This document shows positions 1-9,122 of a DNA stretch of 64,000 nt, piece after piece (the first letter of the stretch is position 1; each line of letters begins with the position of its first letter). The notes below the pieces were generated by a model. That model worked only from the letters and a program-made list of their open reading frames with translations, did no database searches and was not told the DNA's origin. The stretch covers positions 1 through 64,000 of the forward strand of contig JBNLDC010000025.1 in the NCBI GenBank assembly GCA_050304135.1, written 5' to 3'. Position numbers and translations under genes: made by a program. Source of the DNA: JAFGNB01 sp050304135. Lineage in GTDB: Bacteria > Fibrobacterota > Chitinivibrionia > Chitinivibrionales > Chitinispirillaceae.

Positions 1-24
1 ACGTAGTATCGGCATTTCTTCCAG

Positions 25-143
25 TCGCCTCACCCCATCACCCCGTCACTTCGACGGGCTCAGTGCATCGCCTTCGGACACCCCTCTTCCCCTCTCCATG
101 CATGGAGAGGGGAAGAGGGGATGGGGGAGTTGGGGTGAGGCGA
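25..143. repeat. Nested inverted-repeat element
   Basis: The outer arms are a perfect 12-bp inverted repeat (TCGCCTCACCCC at 25-36, complement at 132-143). Inside lies a perfect 40-bp palindrome with no spacer (81-100 against 101-120). The DNA between the left arm and the palindrome carries a TTCGACGGGCTCAGTG-like motif of a kind often dispersed in bacterial intergenic regions. There is no ORF. It could be a small non-autonomous repeat or a strong cruciform; no target-site duplication is evident. Confidence 0.7.
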
Positions 144-1090
144 TGTAAATAGACGGATATCGCGAAAAATGTTTATCGTACCGAAGTAGAATTATTTCCT
201 AAAATGTTTTGCTACCTCGAAGCTCTGCTTCGGGGTAGTTCATTCCAGTGAGTTACAGGAATTTTCAGTATGTGCAAATTTTGCACATACTGCCGAGGAT
301 GGCAAAAAATATCAAATCAAATTCGTAACAATTCAGGTGCCTGATTGTCGATTCAACATACCGGTTTCATCCTAAATAATCCGATGGAACGAAGTGACGC
401 CGGATAGGGGAACCTGTCTTCCCGGTGCCTAAAAAAGGCCCGGCCTAAGGGGGCTGGCCCACCATTAGGCCGGTGCAGGGGCGGAGCGTCCGTTCCTGAG
501 TAAACTGAGTTTGGAGGAATGGAGCCTTCACACTCACCTTTCCACAAGATCCCTCCGGTTCCGTACCTGCTGAGCCACTTCCTCTCTCAGGGTAGGCTTT
601 TTCACGGGTAATTGATTTCACTCACCAACCACCACTGCTTATATCTCGGTTACCTGCAGCAACTCTTTCACTATCTCACTGTATTCGCTACCCGCAATGC
701 ACTCTACATGTTCTTAATTCATTTCCGCTACAAAACCGGAAAAAATTTTTCCGGAATTTACCGCCGAAAATCTCCCGTCAACGGTAGTCCGATGTCTGCA
801 GGAAGGGAAGCATAAACCGATGTTACGCCTGGAGGGAAGGGAGGGAGACTGCAAAAAATCATTAAAAAGAAGGATTTTTCATATAATAATTGCTGTTTTT
901 ATTGTATACTTGCAGCAAAATAATACCACGGCGCAAGCCGGTAAATCATTGTCAGGCAAAATTCATCCGGACGAAACAACGGGTGAGCACCGGATGCAAT
1001 TCCTGTCGACACATATCTTGCAACTATACTTTCGGCATAAACGGTAATTACAAAAGAGAAACTGCAAACTTCGCAAACGGGGTAACAGAC
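144..1090. other. Noncoding stretch upstream of the sensor kinase
   Basis: No ORF here has convincing composition or a ribosome-binding site. The only structure seen is the minus-strand hairpin at 431-473. The longer reading of the downstream kinase frame (from 890) runs through this DNA, but its first 67 residues are Cys/Arg/Lys-rich and unlike a protein N-terminus. Confidence 0.5.
431..473 (-). terminator. Putative Rho-independent terminator (minus strand)
   Basis: On the minus strand a perfect 9-bp stem (CCGGCCTAA, with its complement at 440-448) is followed by GCC and a run of six T (plus-strand A at 431-436). It would end a short minus-strand transcript from about 605 downward. That stretch encodes only a 23-codon GTG-started frame and is not assigned as a gene. 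Confidence 0.45.
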
Positions 1091-2818
1091 ATGCTGGATT
1101 TTCCGTTGAAACTCATATGTGCCCTGCTCATGTCAATGAGTATCGTGTTTATTGTTATTGAACTGCGCTCACGGTTCGAAAAGAGTTTCCTGATATTCGG
1201 TATCACGAATATCCTGCTTTCCGTATTCTGTGCTATTGATATCTGGATACAGCCCGATGCACAGACCATCTACTGGACACGAATCCAGCATATTATTGCG
1301 GTGTTTTTTCCGGCGTTCGGTATCTGGTATATTTTTCTTCTGCTCCGACGAGAGCAGGCCAATAAAGTCAGACTTCTGTTTTTCATCGGCATGTGTTTCT
1401 CTCTGCTTTTCTCCACCGATCAGATGCTCATGCCGTCCGGGAAAGAAATAGTCGGCACGACCCTGTATAATTTTACGTTTGTTCCGTATATGTTATTCAC
1501 TATTATTGCCGTGCCGGTATTTCTTATCCGGAACATTCCCCGTAGTGAAGATCAGGAAAAAAAAGTCCTTTTCTATCATCTCGCCGGTGTCATTTGTCTC
1601 TCATTCGGGGGGATTCTGGATATGATTAGTGTTATTATCGGGCGAAGTGTAGTGCCTCAGATAGCAAGTTTTTCCACTATGGGGTTACTGGTGTTCGGTA
1701 TTGTCGTTACCTATGTGTTTACTGACCGGTTGACCTCAATTATACGGGATAGAGAAAACACTTTCGGGAAGTTGCAGGCGGCATATAAAGAAATGGAAGA
1801 GGTTCAATCTCTGAAGGAACTGGGACAATCAACCGCCATCATCAATCATGAGATAAAAAACTATGCCTATATAATAAGCGGTTATGCACAGTATCTCAAC
1901 GAACATCTGGATCTGAACGAAAAAAACGGAAAAATGGTGTCAACCATAATCGAAACCGCAACGAAAATGGCGGATTTCAGTAAGGAAATCCTCAATTTCT
2001 CGAAAGCGAAGATAGTGAGCGACAAGCAGCCGCTTGCCATTTTCCCGTTGATTGAACAATGCCTGTTTACACATTTCCCGGATCGGCGGGAGGACATTGT
2101 CCTGCAGAATGTCGATCCCGAACTCTCCATCCATGGTGACTGGAACAAACTCGAACACGTTTTTGTCAATTTGATCAAAAATGCCTTTGAAGCGGATGCA
2201 ACCACTGTTTCAATAAAGGCGCTTCGTCGCGATACGGTACTGCTGCTGGTTATCGAAGATAACGGAGACGGATGTACGGACGAACAGCTGGGGATGATCT
2301 TCAAATCATTCTACACCACCAAAAAGGGGCAGGGGGGAACCGGGTTGGGAATGTGCATCGTCCGTTCCATTATCGAAAGTCATGGCGGGTGCATCAGTGC
2401 CTATTCCAAAAATGTTCTCGACAACGGATCTCACGGACTTATCCTGAATGTTTCCTTTCCGATCTATGCTGAAGTAAGGAATCCGCAACCTGATAAAACC
2501 GATGTCAGAGATCCGATTATCCTGATCAAGGAGGGTGTTGAAAACCTTGCTCATATTATTCGTGTATTCCAGAATGTAATGGTTACTCCCTACATCGTTC
2601 AACGGGCCGATGAAATTGACGGAAAAAAATTACCGGGACCCAATCCGGCGATCTACGCATCCATGGAAAGTATCGAAGTGTTGAAGAAAAGATGTGTGGA
2701 GCAGAAAAATATCCATACATTGGTCAACGGCGTCAGGGATGCAGTGTTTGTTGCCCATGAAATGAAAAAAGAAACCATACGAACATTTTCGGAGAACTAT
2801 GTTCTGGAGCACCTATAG
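1091..2818 (+). CDS. Membrane-bound sensor histidine kinase (7TM-type N-terminus)
   Basis: This is a transmembrane sensor kinase of 575 residues. Residues 1-215 form about seven hydrophobic segments, as in 7TM histidine-kinase N-termini. A coiled linker leads to an H-box (NHEIKN, His about 253), an N-box (VNLIKNAFEA, about 357), a G1 box (EDNGDG, about 388) and a G2 box (GGTGLGM, about 415), giving a complete HisKA-HATPase core. About 100 residues follow the ATPase domain and match nothing I recognise. Met at 1091 is chosen over the longer frame because membrane segments start there and the upstream residues look noncoding. No response regulator is adjacent, so the partner is unknown; the lone receiver at 59363 is far away. 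Confidence 0.85.
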   Translation: MLDFPLKLICALLMSMSIVFIVIELRSRFEKSFLIFGITNILLSVFCAIDIWIQPDAQTIYWTRIQHIIAVFFPAFGIWYIFLLLRREQANKVRLLFFIGMCFSLLFSTDQMLMPSGKEIVGTTLYNFTFVPYMLFTIIAVPVFLIRNIPRSEDQEKKVLFYHLAGVICLSFGGILDMISVIIGRSVVPQIASFSTMGLLVFGIVVTYVFTDRLTSIIRDRENTFGKLQAAYKEMEEVQSLKELGQSTAIINHEIKNYAYIISGYAQYLNEHLDLNEKNGKMVSTIIETATKMADFSKEILNFSKAKIVSDKQPLAIFPLIEQCLFTHFPDRREDIVLQNVDPELSIHGDWNKLEHVFVNLIKNAFEADATTVSIKALRRDTVLLLVIEDNGDGCTDEQLGMIFKSFYTTKKGQGGTGLGMCIVRSIIESHGGCISAYSKNVLDNGSHGLILNVSFPIYAEVRNPQPDKTDVRDPIILIKEGVENLAHIIRVFQNVMVTPYIVQRADEIDGKKLPGPNPAIYASMESIEVLKKRCVEQKNIHTLVNGVRDAVFVAHEMKKETIRTFSENYVLEHL

Positions 2819-2836
2819 GTGATTATGGTTTAAAGG

Positions 2837-3706
2837 TCAGAAAAAGGACAATATAATCAATCCAGCACCGCAGATAATGCCCTCCGAGTCGATCAAGGGT
2901 TCGATGAGATTTTTTGGTACGCGTAGGGTATGTGAATAGATAGGAAGTGCCATCATTGTCGTCCATAGCATAGTACCAATAAAAAATGTGCAGGCGGGGC
3001 GTCCTATCTGTCCGGATGCTCCTGCAATACAAACAGAAACACTCATCATCAGTCCGAAACACAGCAGATATATTCCTGTATATCGTTTTCCGAACCTTGT
3101 CGCAACTGTGGTTATACCCGCATGTCGGTCTCCGGCAATATCCCGTACATCGCAAGATGTGGTGTTTATCAAGGAACTGCTGAAAAAGGCCAGTAAGACA
3201 ACAGTCAGATCAGAAGGAGATGGTATGTTTGAAAGACCCGCCCGGCTTGCGGCTAGTGTAAAAGGAGTGATACTCCATAGCAGGCTAACTGAAATATTTT
3301 TAACGAATGGTATGTTTTTCAACCTGATAAATTGTATTGAATGGGATTTTCGATGTGGAATTAAATTCACTGAATAAAGTATGCCTGCGGCAATGAGTAC
3401 AATATGAAAAAAGTATAACCTGTCTGTTGACGCGAGCAATAGAAGTGAAACAGCAAGAAAGCTGATCGGGAGGAGGATTAGTGTTGAATGCGTCTGAAAA
3501 TATATTCTTCGTTCCGGATAGTTAAAACCGTCCTCGGAATCAGTAAATTTATTTAGAGAAATAACGCCGAATGTAATAAATATGGAGGTGACAATAAGAA
3601 CAGGATCCGGTGATGTTTTAAAAAAGAGCAATGCTCCCGCCATCTGCAGTCCCGCAGCTGTCGCCAGCCAGGCGACCGGTCCGAGCATTTTCAATATTGA
3701 TTTCAT
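2837..3706 (-). CDS. UbiA-family prenyltransferase
   Basis: This is an integral-membrane prenyltransferase of 289 residues with about nine hydrophobic helices. It carries both Asp-rich motifs of the UbiA superfamily: N52-x3-D56-x2-D59 (NKFTDSED) and D186-x2-D189-x3-D193 (DVRDIAGD), followed by the usual THRxG-like stretch ending in RFG. Such enzymes move a polyprenyl or phytyl chain onto an acceptor (quinone, heme, chlorophyll or lipid precursor) using Mg-bound diphosphate. The acceptor cannot be told from the sequence, and no quinone or heme genes lie nearby. It converges with the kinase gene, with 18 bp between the two ends. Confidence 0.8.
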   Translation of the reverse strand: MKSILKMLGPVAWLATAAGLQMAGALLFFKTSPDPVLIVTSIFITFGVISLNKFTDSEDGFNYPERRIYFQTHSTLILLPISFLAVSLLLLASTDRLYFFHIVLIAAGILYSVNLIPHRKSHSIQFIRLKNIPFVKNISVSLLWSITPFTLAASRAGLSNIPSPSDLTVVLLAFFSSSLINTTSCDVRDIAGDRHAGITTVATRFGKRYTGIYLLCFGLMMSVSVCIAGASGQIGRPACTFFIGTMLWTTMMALPIYSHTLRVPKNLIEPLIDSEGIICGAGLIILSFF

Positions 3707-4361
3707 AGGTCCGTCCCCTCATCAGGTACCGACGGTAATCTCCATTATACAGATGTTTACCGATACCCTAATCATGGTATACAGCATCCGTACACGGGAT
3801 TACGCTTCAGAAAACAGTGCTTCGTGGGTGTGCTGATTTCTATTCCTGAGGCGCATTGGAACCCGGTATACTTCCGTTTAATAAACTCTGCATGTCTCCC
3901 CACCTGCAGAGTTCCGTTGCGCATCTCAATAACTACTCGTCTGACTTTTAGTCCGGTTTCCCGGTTACCTTTTTCCGTTCTCTGAGGAACGGAAAGGAAA
4001 AAGAATCTCTTTCCGAACCCGATACAATTGAAGCTGATTGATATGCCCCGGATATAATGGTCGTCATTTCATGCGTAGGCATGATAATCAACGGCCGGTG
4101 CACCGAAAAGAAGTGATGTAGTGAGATGAACGGTAGAATTGCGCGCTGTGCCGGTTGGATACTTCGTTCTACCGATGCGGAATTAACGATTCATGTCGAT
4201 TCCGGTAGGGTGTACCAAGAATATATTCTATTGAAAGGTACGATGATAGTTTTTTTTTTCGGAAATAGTGCATTCCAGGTATCGGACTGCCTATGTGTCG
4301 AAATTGCACTGTTTTTAAGGAATCGGTAGGGTGATGTAACCGTATTTTTACCTACTGATAG

Positions 4362-4853
4362 ATTTTATTTTCCGGTTTAAAAGGGGTTAACCTTGAAAAC
4401 GCTTGACATGTGAGCCGTATTCCGCATGAAATTTCCTTCTTTTAGTGATGTAGGGGTACTATTTGTCAAAAAAACAGGTATTTTCCGGTGAAAAATGAAA
4501 GAATCGGGGTGACTACTCAGGAACCTGAAACCGCAATTCCGCTCATCCTGTCCCCCTCCGCAGTTCTGTTACGAAGGACAGGAGCCAGTCGAAGGGTGAG
4601 CGGCGTGGCAAAAGCTCATATTTCGACGAGCTCAACATGAACGACCCTGTAAACATTGATCGAAAGTACCTGGGTAGTTGCGAATCGGGAATAGCTGTCG
4701 CGGGAGGGGGGGGGGCTTAAAACTGTGGTTTGTGGAAACTTTCAGCTTGCCGGTGCGGAAAAAAACGGAGTGCCGTTAACCGTGATCAGCCTGTAAATTC
4801 CTTTTTCTCGATTTTTCTCAGCAACCGGTCAACCCGTTTCTTCTGTGCGGCGG
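4362..4853. repeat. Direct repeat, left copy
   Basis: This copy matches 7266-7731 along its length at roughly 90% identity by eye. It carries a 26-bp insertion at the motif GCTCATCCTG and a longer G tract (10 G at 4706-4715, against 8 in the right copy). It includes two hairpin-forming GCTCAT/ATGAGC motifs and ends inside a duplicated 3' tail of the HEAT-like gene. The two copies bracket the Asp-box surface-protein gene. Confidence 0.9.
4786..4853 (-). pseudogene. Duplicated 3' end of the HEAT-like gene
   Basis: These 68 bases repeat the last 22 codons and stop codon of the gene at 7664-8347 with few changes. The similarity stops abruptly at 4853, so only a C-terminal stub remains without a start. 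It marks the right boundary of the repeat copy and shows that the duplication took in coding DNA. Confidence 0.8.
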
Positions 4854-5067
4854 CACAGCAGGCGTCCATACATTTACACGTTTCACCGTCATCTCATCCC
4901 TGTTGTTGTCCGGTCTCCAGGACAGGTTCACCGATTTCGATGTACATCTTAAAAACAGATAGGTATATTATCAGGTAGATTGTCGACGCAGGTAACGTCG
5001 ACACCCCGTATAATTGCTCGGTAAATCCGCGTCCTGTTAAAATCTTAAAACCATTCGGGAGGATCGA

Positions 5068-7128
5068 ATGAAAAACAGGCTGCTGCATTGTGTATATGTC
5101 ATAATCGTTGCAATGCTCATTGCTTTGCCTGTGTATGGTGCGTGGGACGAAATCAACGGACCCACCGATTTCATTTACTCCCTTGCGGTTGTCGACGGCA
5201 CACTATTTGCCGGATCGATGAACAACTTTCTTTATCGCACGACCAATAACGGCGGCAACTGGACCACGGTCAATACCGACTCCTGGTATACCGGAATCCA
5301 ATCCCTTGCAGTAATTGATAGCCAGCTGTTTGCCGTAAAATCATCGGTAATTTATTCATCATCCGACAAAGGTGAACACTGGTCGCCGTTCGGCTCCGGA
5401 CTCGACGATATACCGGTTTATTCACTGGCGGTAAATGGGAGCAGTCTCTTCGCTAGAACGGGGAGCGGCATTTTCCACTACGCCAGCGACGGGGATACCT
5501 GGATAAAACTCTCTAACGGGTTAACCGACATTAATATCAACTCATTCGCCGCAATCGGGGACATCCTTTTGGTGGGCACCGTAAGAAAGGGTGTTTTTCG
5601 GTCCGCCGACAACGGAACGAGCTGGACGACCGATAGTAGTTCCGACATCGGTAAACTGAGTGTCATCTCATTCGGAGCAGGTGGTACCACCCTCTTTGCA
5701 GGCACCGAATACAAGGGCATCTTCCGATCAGTTGACAATGGGGTTACATGGAATGCCGCTGCTACCGGGGTCGGTCAAACCTCCTCCGTTTTCTCTTTTC
5801 TTGATAATGGCACTACCATTTTTGCGGGAACCGACAGCTGCATCCTGAAATCTACAGACAATGGAGACACGTGGACTGCGGCAAATCCTGACGATCCGGT
5901 CAGGAACGTGTACGCTTTCCTCCACGTCGGCAGTAACATATTTGCCGGTTCCGTTTCCAATGGTGTTTTACTCTCGACCAACAACGGTGTTACCTGGACT
6001 TCAGCCACATCCGGTCTTCATCACAGTGGGGTGCAGTCGCTTCTTTCCATTGAAGGCAACGTTTTCGCGTCGCTGGAATCGGGAGTTTTTCGGTCTACCG
6101 ACAACGGCATCAGCTGGGAGAGTGTCGATTCGGGCCTCACGTCCTCTGTACAAACCCTGTTTTCCGGCAACGGCACGGCCTATGCCGGAAATGACAGCGG
6201 TGATATCTTTTTTTTCGACAACAACAGCCGAATCTGGACTCCACTTATTTCCGGCCCCCCGGACTGCAGCTTTGACTATTTTGCGGTAAACGGTGAAACC
6301 TTTTTTGCCGTATCGGGCTGCTTCGGTATTTTCCGCACCGACATCGGTGGCACCGGCTGGACAGCAATCAATACCGGACTGCCGAAGGAAGGAATTTTTT
6401 CGTTTGCAGTAAGCGGCAATACGGTTTTTGCCGGTACGTTCACGCAGGGTGTTTTTCGTTCTATTGATAGCGAATCGAAATGGACTGCTGCAAATAACGG
6501 GTTGAATACCGAGCGTATCCTGTCTCTTGCCGCCAACAACGGAATCGTGTATGCCGGAACCCTCAACAACGGCGTCTACCACTCCACCAACAGCGGAGCA
6601 GACTGGGCACCGATAAATTCGGGCATTGAAAACAACCTCATTGATCTTTTCGCATTTCACGACAACACTATCTTTGCAGCAGGGGAAAACATTTATATGT
6701 CACCCGATAGCGGGAAAACATGGGAAAATGTCGATTCCGGTTTTACCGAAGACGGTATCCTTTCTCTCGCTGCAAACGGGCAGTATATCTTTGCAGGAAC
6801 TGAAAGTGCTCTCTTTCGCCGACCACTTTCGGAGATGGTGCCGGTACATACCCGGGCATTACTGCAAAAAAATAACAATAATTCTGATTTCACTTTCCAC
6901 ATCCGTGGAAATCATGCTGTCATCACCTTCACGCTTTCCCGCCTCGACAAGGTTTCGATAATGGTGTTCACGGTGTCGGGCCGTGAGGTAGCTTCATTCA
7001 CAACCCCACTGCTGAGCGCCGAAGCTCATAGTACCGTATGGGATACACGAGGTGTTACCCCTGGATATTATTCAGTTCGGATGAAAACCGGCGACGCGTG
7101 CAAAACGAGACTTGTTTCGGTTTATTGA
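5068..7128 (+). CDS. Exported Asp-box (BNR) repeat protein with C-terminal sorting-like domain
   Basis: This is a surface or secreted protein of 686 residues. A signal peptide (residues 1-25, ending VYGA) is followed by about a dozen repeats of some 40 residues with the Asp-box signature S-T-D-N-G-x-x-W and FAGT turns, as in sortilin/BNR-type beta-propellers. Residues about 600-686 form a separate beta-sandwich tail (ITFTLSRLDKVSIMVF, then WDTRGVTPGYYSVRM) like type IX secretion-style C-terminal domains. GGAGG sits 7 bases before the ATG. No catalytic residues are evident, and the role is likely adhesive or structural. Direct repeats on both sides suggest it arrived or amplified by recombination. 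Confidence 0.8.
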   Translation: MKNRLLHCVYVIIVAMLIALPVYGAWDEINGPTDFIYSLAVVDGTLFAGSMNNFLYRTTNNGGNWTTVNTDSWYTGIQSLAVIDSQLFAVKSSVIYSSSDKGEHWSPFGSGLDDIPVYSLAVNGSSLFARTGSGIFHYASDGDTWIKLSNGLTDININSFAAIGDILLVGTVRKGVFRSADNGTSWTTDSSSDIGKLSVISFGAGGTTLFAGTEYKGIFRSVDNGVTWNAAATGVGQTSSVFSFLDNGTTIFAGTDSCILKSTDNGDTWTAANPDDPVRNVYAFLHVGSNIFAGSVSNGVLLSTNNGVTWTSATSGLHHSGVQSLLSIEGNVFASLESGVFRSTDNGISWESVDSGLTSSVQTLFSGNGTAYAGNDSGDIFFFDNNSRIWTPLISGPPDCSFDYFAVNGETFFAVSGCFGIFRTDIGGTGWTAINTGLPKEGIFSFAVSGNTVFAGTFTQGVFRSIDSESKWTAANNGLNTERILSLAANNGIVYAGTLNNGVYHSTNSGADWAPINSGIENNLIDLFAFHDNTIFAAGENIYMSPDSGKTWENVDSGFTEDGILSLAANGQYIFAGTESALFRRPLSEMVPVHTRALLQKNNNNSDFTFHIRGNHAVITFTLSRLDKVSIMVFTVSGREVASFTTPLLSAEAHSTVWDTRGVTPGYYSVRMKTGDACKTRLVSVY

Positions 7129-7265
7129 CAACTCCAGTTTTCTTTTCGGTTTCATCGACCTCGGAATCCGGAACTACCGGTCAGGACAAAAAAAGAAGTC
7201 TCCACTGACGGGTACGAAGAACGCTGGTATTCTTTGAATACTGAAGTAGCTGACTGACTAACAGG

Positions 7266-7731
7266 TAATTTCCTTTTTCCGGTTCAAAAAAAGACTAACT
7301 TTGAAATAGGTTGACATGTGAGCCGTATTCCGGATGAAATTTCCTTCCTTTGGGCGATGCAGGGACACCATTTGTTGATAAAACAGGTGTTTTCCGGTTA
7401 AAAATGAAAGAATAGGGGTGACTACTCAGAAACCTGAAACCGCAATTCCGCTCATCCTGAGCAGCCAGTCGAAGGGTGAGCGGAGTGGTAAAAGCTCATA
7501 TCTCGACGAGCTCAACATGAGCGCCCCTGTAAACATTGATCGAAAGTACCTGGGTAGTTACGAATCGGGAATAGCTGTCGCGGGAGGGGGGGGCTTAAAA
7601 CTGTGGGTTGTGGAAACTTTCAGCTTGCCGGTGCGGAAAAAAACGGAATGCCGTTAACCGTGATCAGCCTGTAAATTCCTTTTTCTCGATTTTTCTCAGC
7701 AACCGGTCAACCCGTTTCTTTTGTGCGGCGG
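7266..7731. repeat. Direct repeat, right copy
   Basis: This is the counterpart of 4362-4853. It spans the space after the Asp-box gene and runs into the 3' end of the HEAT-like gene. Two stem-loops are visible: 7450-7481 (GCTCATCCT/AGGGTGAGC, one wobble) and 7494-7522 (GCTCAT/ATGAGC). A 79-codon plus-strand frame inside it (7418-7657) is not believed to be coding because it follows the repeat, not codon structure. Confidence 0.9.
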
Positions 7732-8347
7732 TAAGTACGCCATAGCGTTTCCGGAGCACGGCTGCAAAGGCTTCACTGGTGTGCGGGGTGATACATACAA
7801 ATATCCGTTCCGCATGTTGGCCTACCTCTTTCGGTCGGCAGCTTTCGAGATGATGGAACAGTAGCGGCAGCAGCTTTTTTTCGCAGGCTGGTTTGGATCT
7901 TACCAGACCGGCAAAAACAGAAATACTGCTGTCGACAGTAATGACACTGCCTTTTTCGTAGGCGTTCAGAATACGGTCAATGTTACGGTAAACCGCATCG
8001 GGGTTGACCGGGGCGATAGTAGCGAGCGCGGTCATCGCTCCCCATACCAGACGATTGTTCCGGGAACCGAGCAGCGCCGCGAAACGGTCGACATACTCCG
8101 CTATCAGCGTGGGTTTTCGGTAACCGATTTCATAGAGCACCTTGATACAGTCGTTCACGACAGCGGTTTTCGGGTGGTGCAATCCTTCGACTATTTCCCG
8201 TATGTCGCTCCGGCCGGCGGATGCGACCAGCTCATCCGCCAGAGTGACATTCGGCTGTTCGTCATTTCTTCCGAGGGCGCTTGCCAGTTTATCGAGCATA
8301 CTGCAGTATCCATCCGCAGGATCAGGATTGAGTGATACGTCGGGCAT
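7664..8347 (-). CDS. HEAT-repeat-like protein
   Basis: This is a cytoplasmic alpha-helical protein of about 228 residues. Pairs of amphipathic helices (for example residues 55-90, 92-125 and 135-165) carry the Leu/Ala/Val spacing and turn positions of HEAT/armadillo repeats, including LVWGAMTALATIAPVNPDAV. No catalytic motif is seen, so it probably acts as a protein-binding scaffold. ATG at 8347 is preferred over TTG at 8350; neither has a good ribosome-binding site. Its last 22 codons lie in the duplicated segment. Many related small proteins are annotated only as HEAT-repeat domain-containing. Confidence 0.65.
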   Translation of the reverse strand: MPDVSLNPDPADGYCSMLDKLASALGRNDEQPNVTLADELVASAGRSDIREIVEGLHHPKTAVVNDCIKVLYEIGYRKPTLIAEYVDRFAALLGSRNNRLVWGAMTALATIAPVNPDAVYRNIDRILNAYEKGSVITVDSSISVFAGLVRSKPACEKKLLPLLFHHLESCRPKEVGQHAERIFVCITPHTSEAFAAVLRKRYGVLTAAQKKRVDRLLRKIEKKEFTG

Positions 8348-8466
8348 CAAGTAAAATAGTGTAAGGCTTGTCCGGGTGCAAACGAGCCGGATTGTCTCCG
8401 GTTGAATAGATATTTGAACTGTTTTCAGCGAAATCCGCTAAGGTATATAACGGTCGATTCGACAGA

Positions 8467-8787
8467 TTAGAATGTTACGACTTTGTCTGCCCATTCGACC
8501 ATATTGACACAATCGATCATAGTTGAAGTGGGACACATGTCGCTTCCCTCCATCTGACGTGATTTCAGGCACGTTCCGCAGGCCAGAATCTCACCTCCAC
8601 CATTGACAAATGCTTTTAGTTGCCCGGCAACATCGAACCTGTTGTGTGACAAATTCTCACATTCGACTGCTTCGCCCATAAGGAATACCTTCACTTCGTG
8701 TTCATTTGCCTTCGCTGTTGCAGCGAATCTCAGTGCATTCCAGGCTTTTTCGAATTCTTTTGTTTCGAGAATGATTCCGATTTTCAT
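8467..8787 (-). CDS. DsrE-family sulfur-relay-like protein
   Basis: This small soluble protein of 106 residues has a DsrE/DsrF-like Rossmann fold: beta strand IGIILET, then helix, then VKVFLMGEAV, and the active-site region ILACGTCLKSR with Cys70 and Cys73. DsrE-like proteins pass persulfide sulfur or bind small thiols, and the ACGTC motif fits a reactive-cysteine role. It is transcribed alone, 335 bp beyond the end of the redox operon on the same strand, so a functional link to that cluster is plausible but unproven. Confidence 0.8.
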   Translation of the reverse strand: MKIGIILETKEFEKAWNALRFAATAKANEHEVKVFLMGEAVECENLSHNRFDVAGQLKAFVNGGGEILACGTCLKSRQMEGSDMCPTSTMIDCVNMVEWADKVVTF

Positions 8788-9122
8788 ACTGGTTTGTTCC
8801 TTCTGTACTTAGTGTTGTTACGTTGCGATAAAAATAACCTGCGGGCAGGCTTGAAACTTACTTTCTATTTAATAGTTCTTCATCTTTCGCAATAACGTTG
8901 GATCGTCTTGCATACACTTCCGGTTACATTTTACTGAGAAGGAACGTTTGCTGCAAGATGCCGCAGTATACGATCCGCAGTGTCGTGACCGTAATGCGAA
9001 CATGTCGGGAACCCGAAAGCCGCCGTAATCCGGCACTCCGGATAGGTTGCGAAAGAACTGTTACGTTCATTGCTGCCGGATTTCCTGATGACAGGTGATA
9101 CGTTTGTTTCGTGATGAAGTAC
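8788..9122. other. Intergenic region without visible gene
   Basis: This DNA lies between the end of the redox operon and the DsrE gene and must hold the DsrE promoter. No strong hairpin, riboswitch or convincing ORF is seen. Confidence 0.5.

Larger units (their letters stand above)
3707..5067. other. Long intergenic region with hairpins and a repeat copy
   Basis: I see no credible gene. Hairpins lie at 3884-3913 (9-bp arms AACTCTGCA) and 3973-3994 (8-bp arms TTCCGTTC, loop TCTGAG), neither with a clear T-run. From about 4362 the sequence is the left copy of the direct repeat described separately. A 67-codon frame at 4126-4329 has no ribosome-binding site and no recognisable composition. Confidence 0.6.

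Noticed and set aside
340..605. Possible group II intron or structured RNA gene
   Set aside because: None of the conserved intron domains, RNase P, SRP, 6S or tmRNA signatures could be matched by eye.
612..815. A 67-codon plus-strand frame before the kinase gene
   Set aside because: Its residue pattern looks random, and no promoter or ribosome-binding site is visible.
4126..4329. A 67-codon plus-strand frame in the long intergenic region
   Set aside because: It has no ribosome-binding site and no recognisable protein features.
4403..4431. TTGACA as a -35 box in the left direct repeat
   Set aside because: No acceptable -10 box lies at the right distance in either repeat copy.
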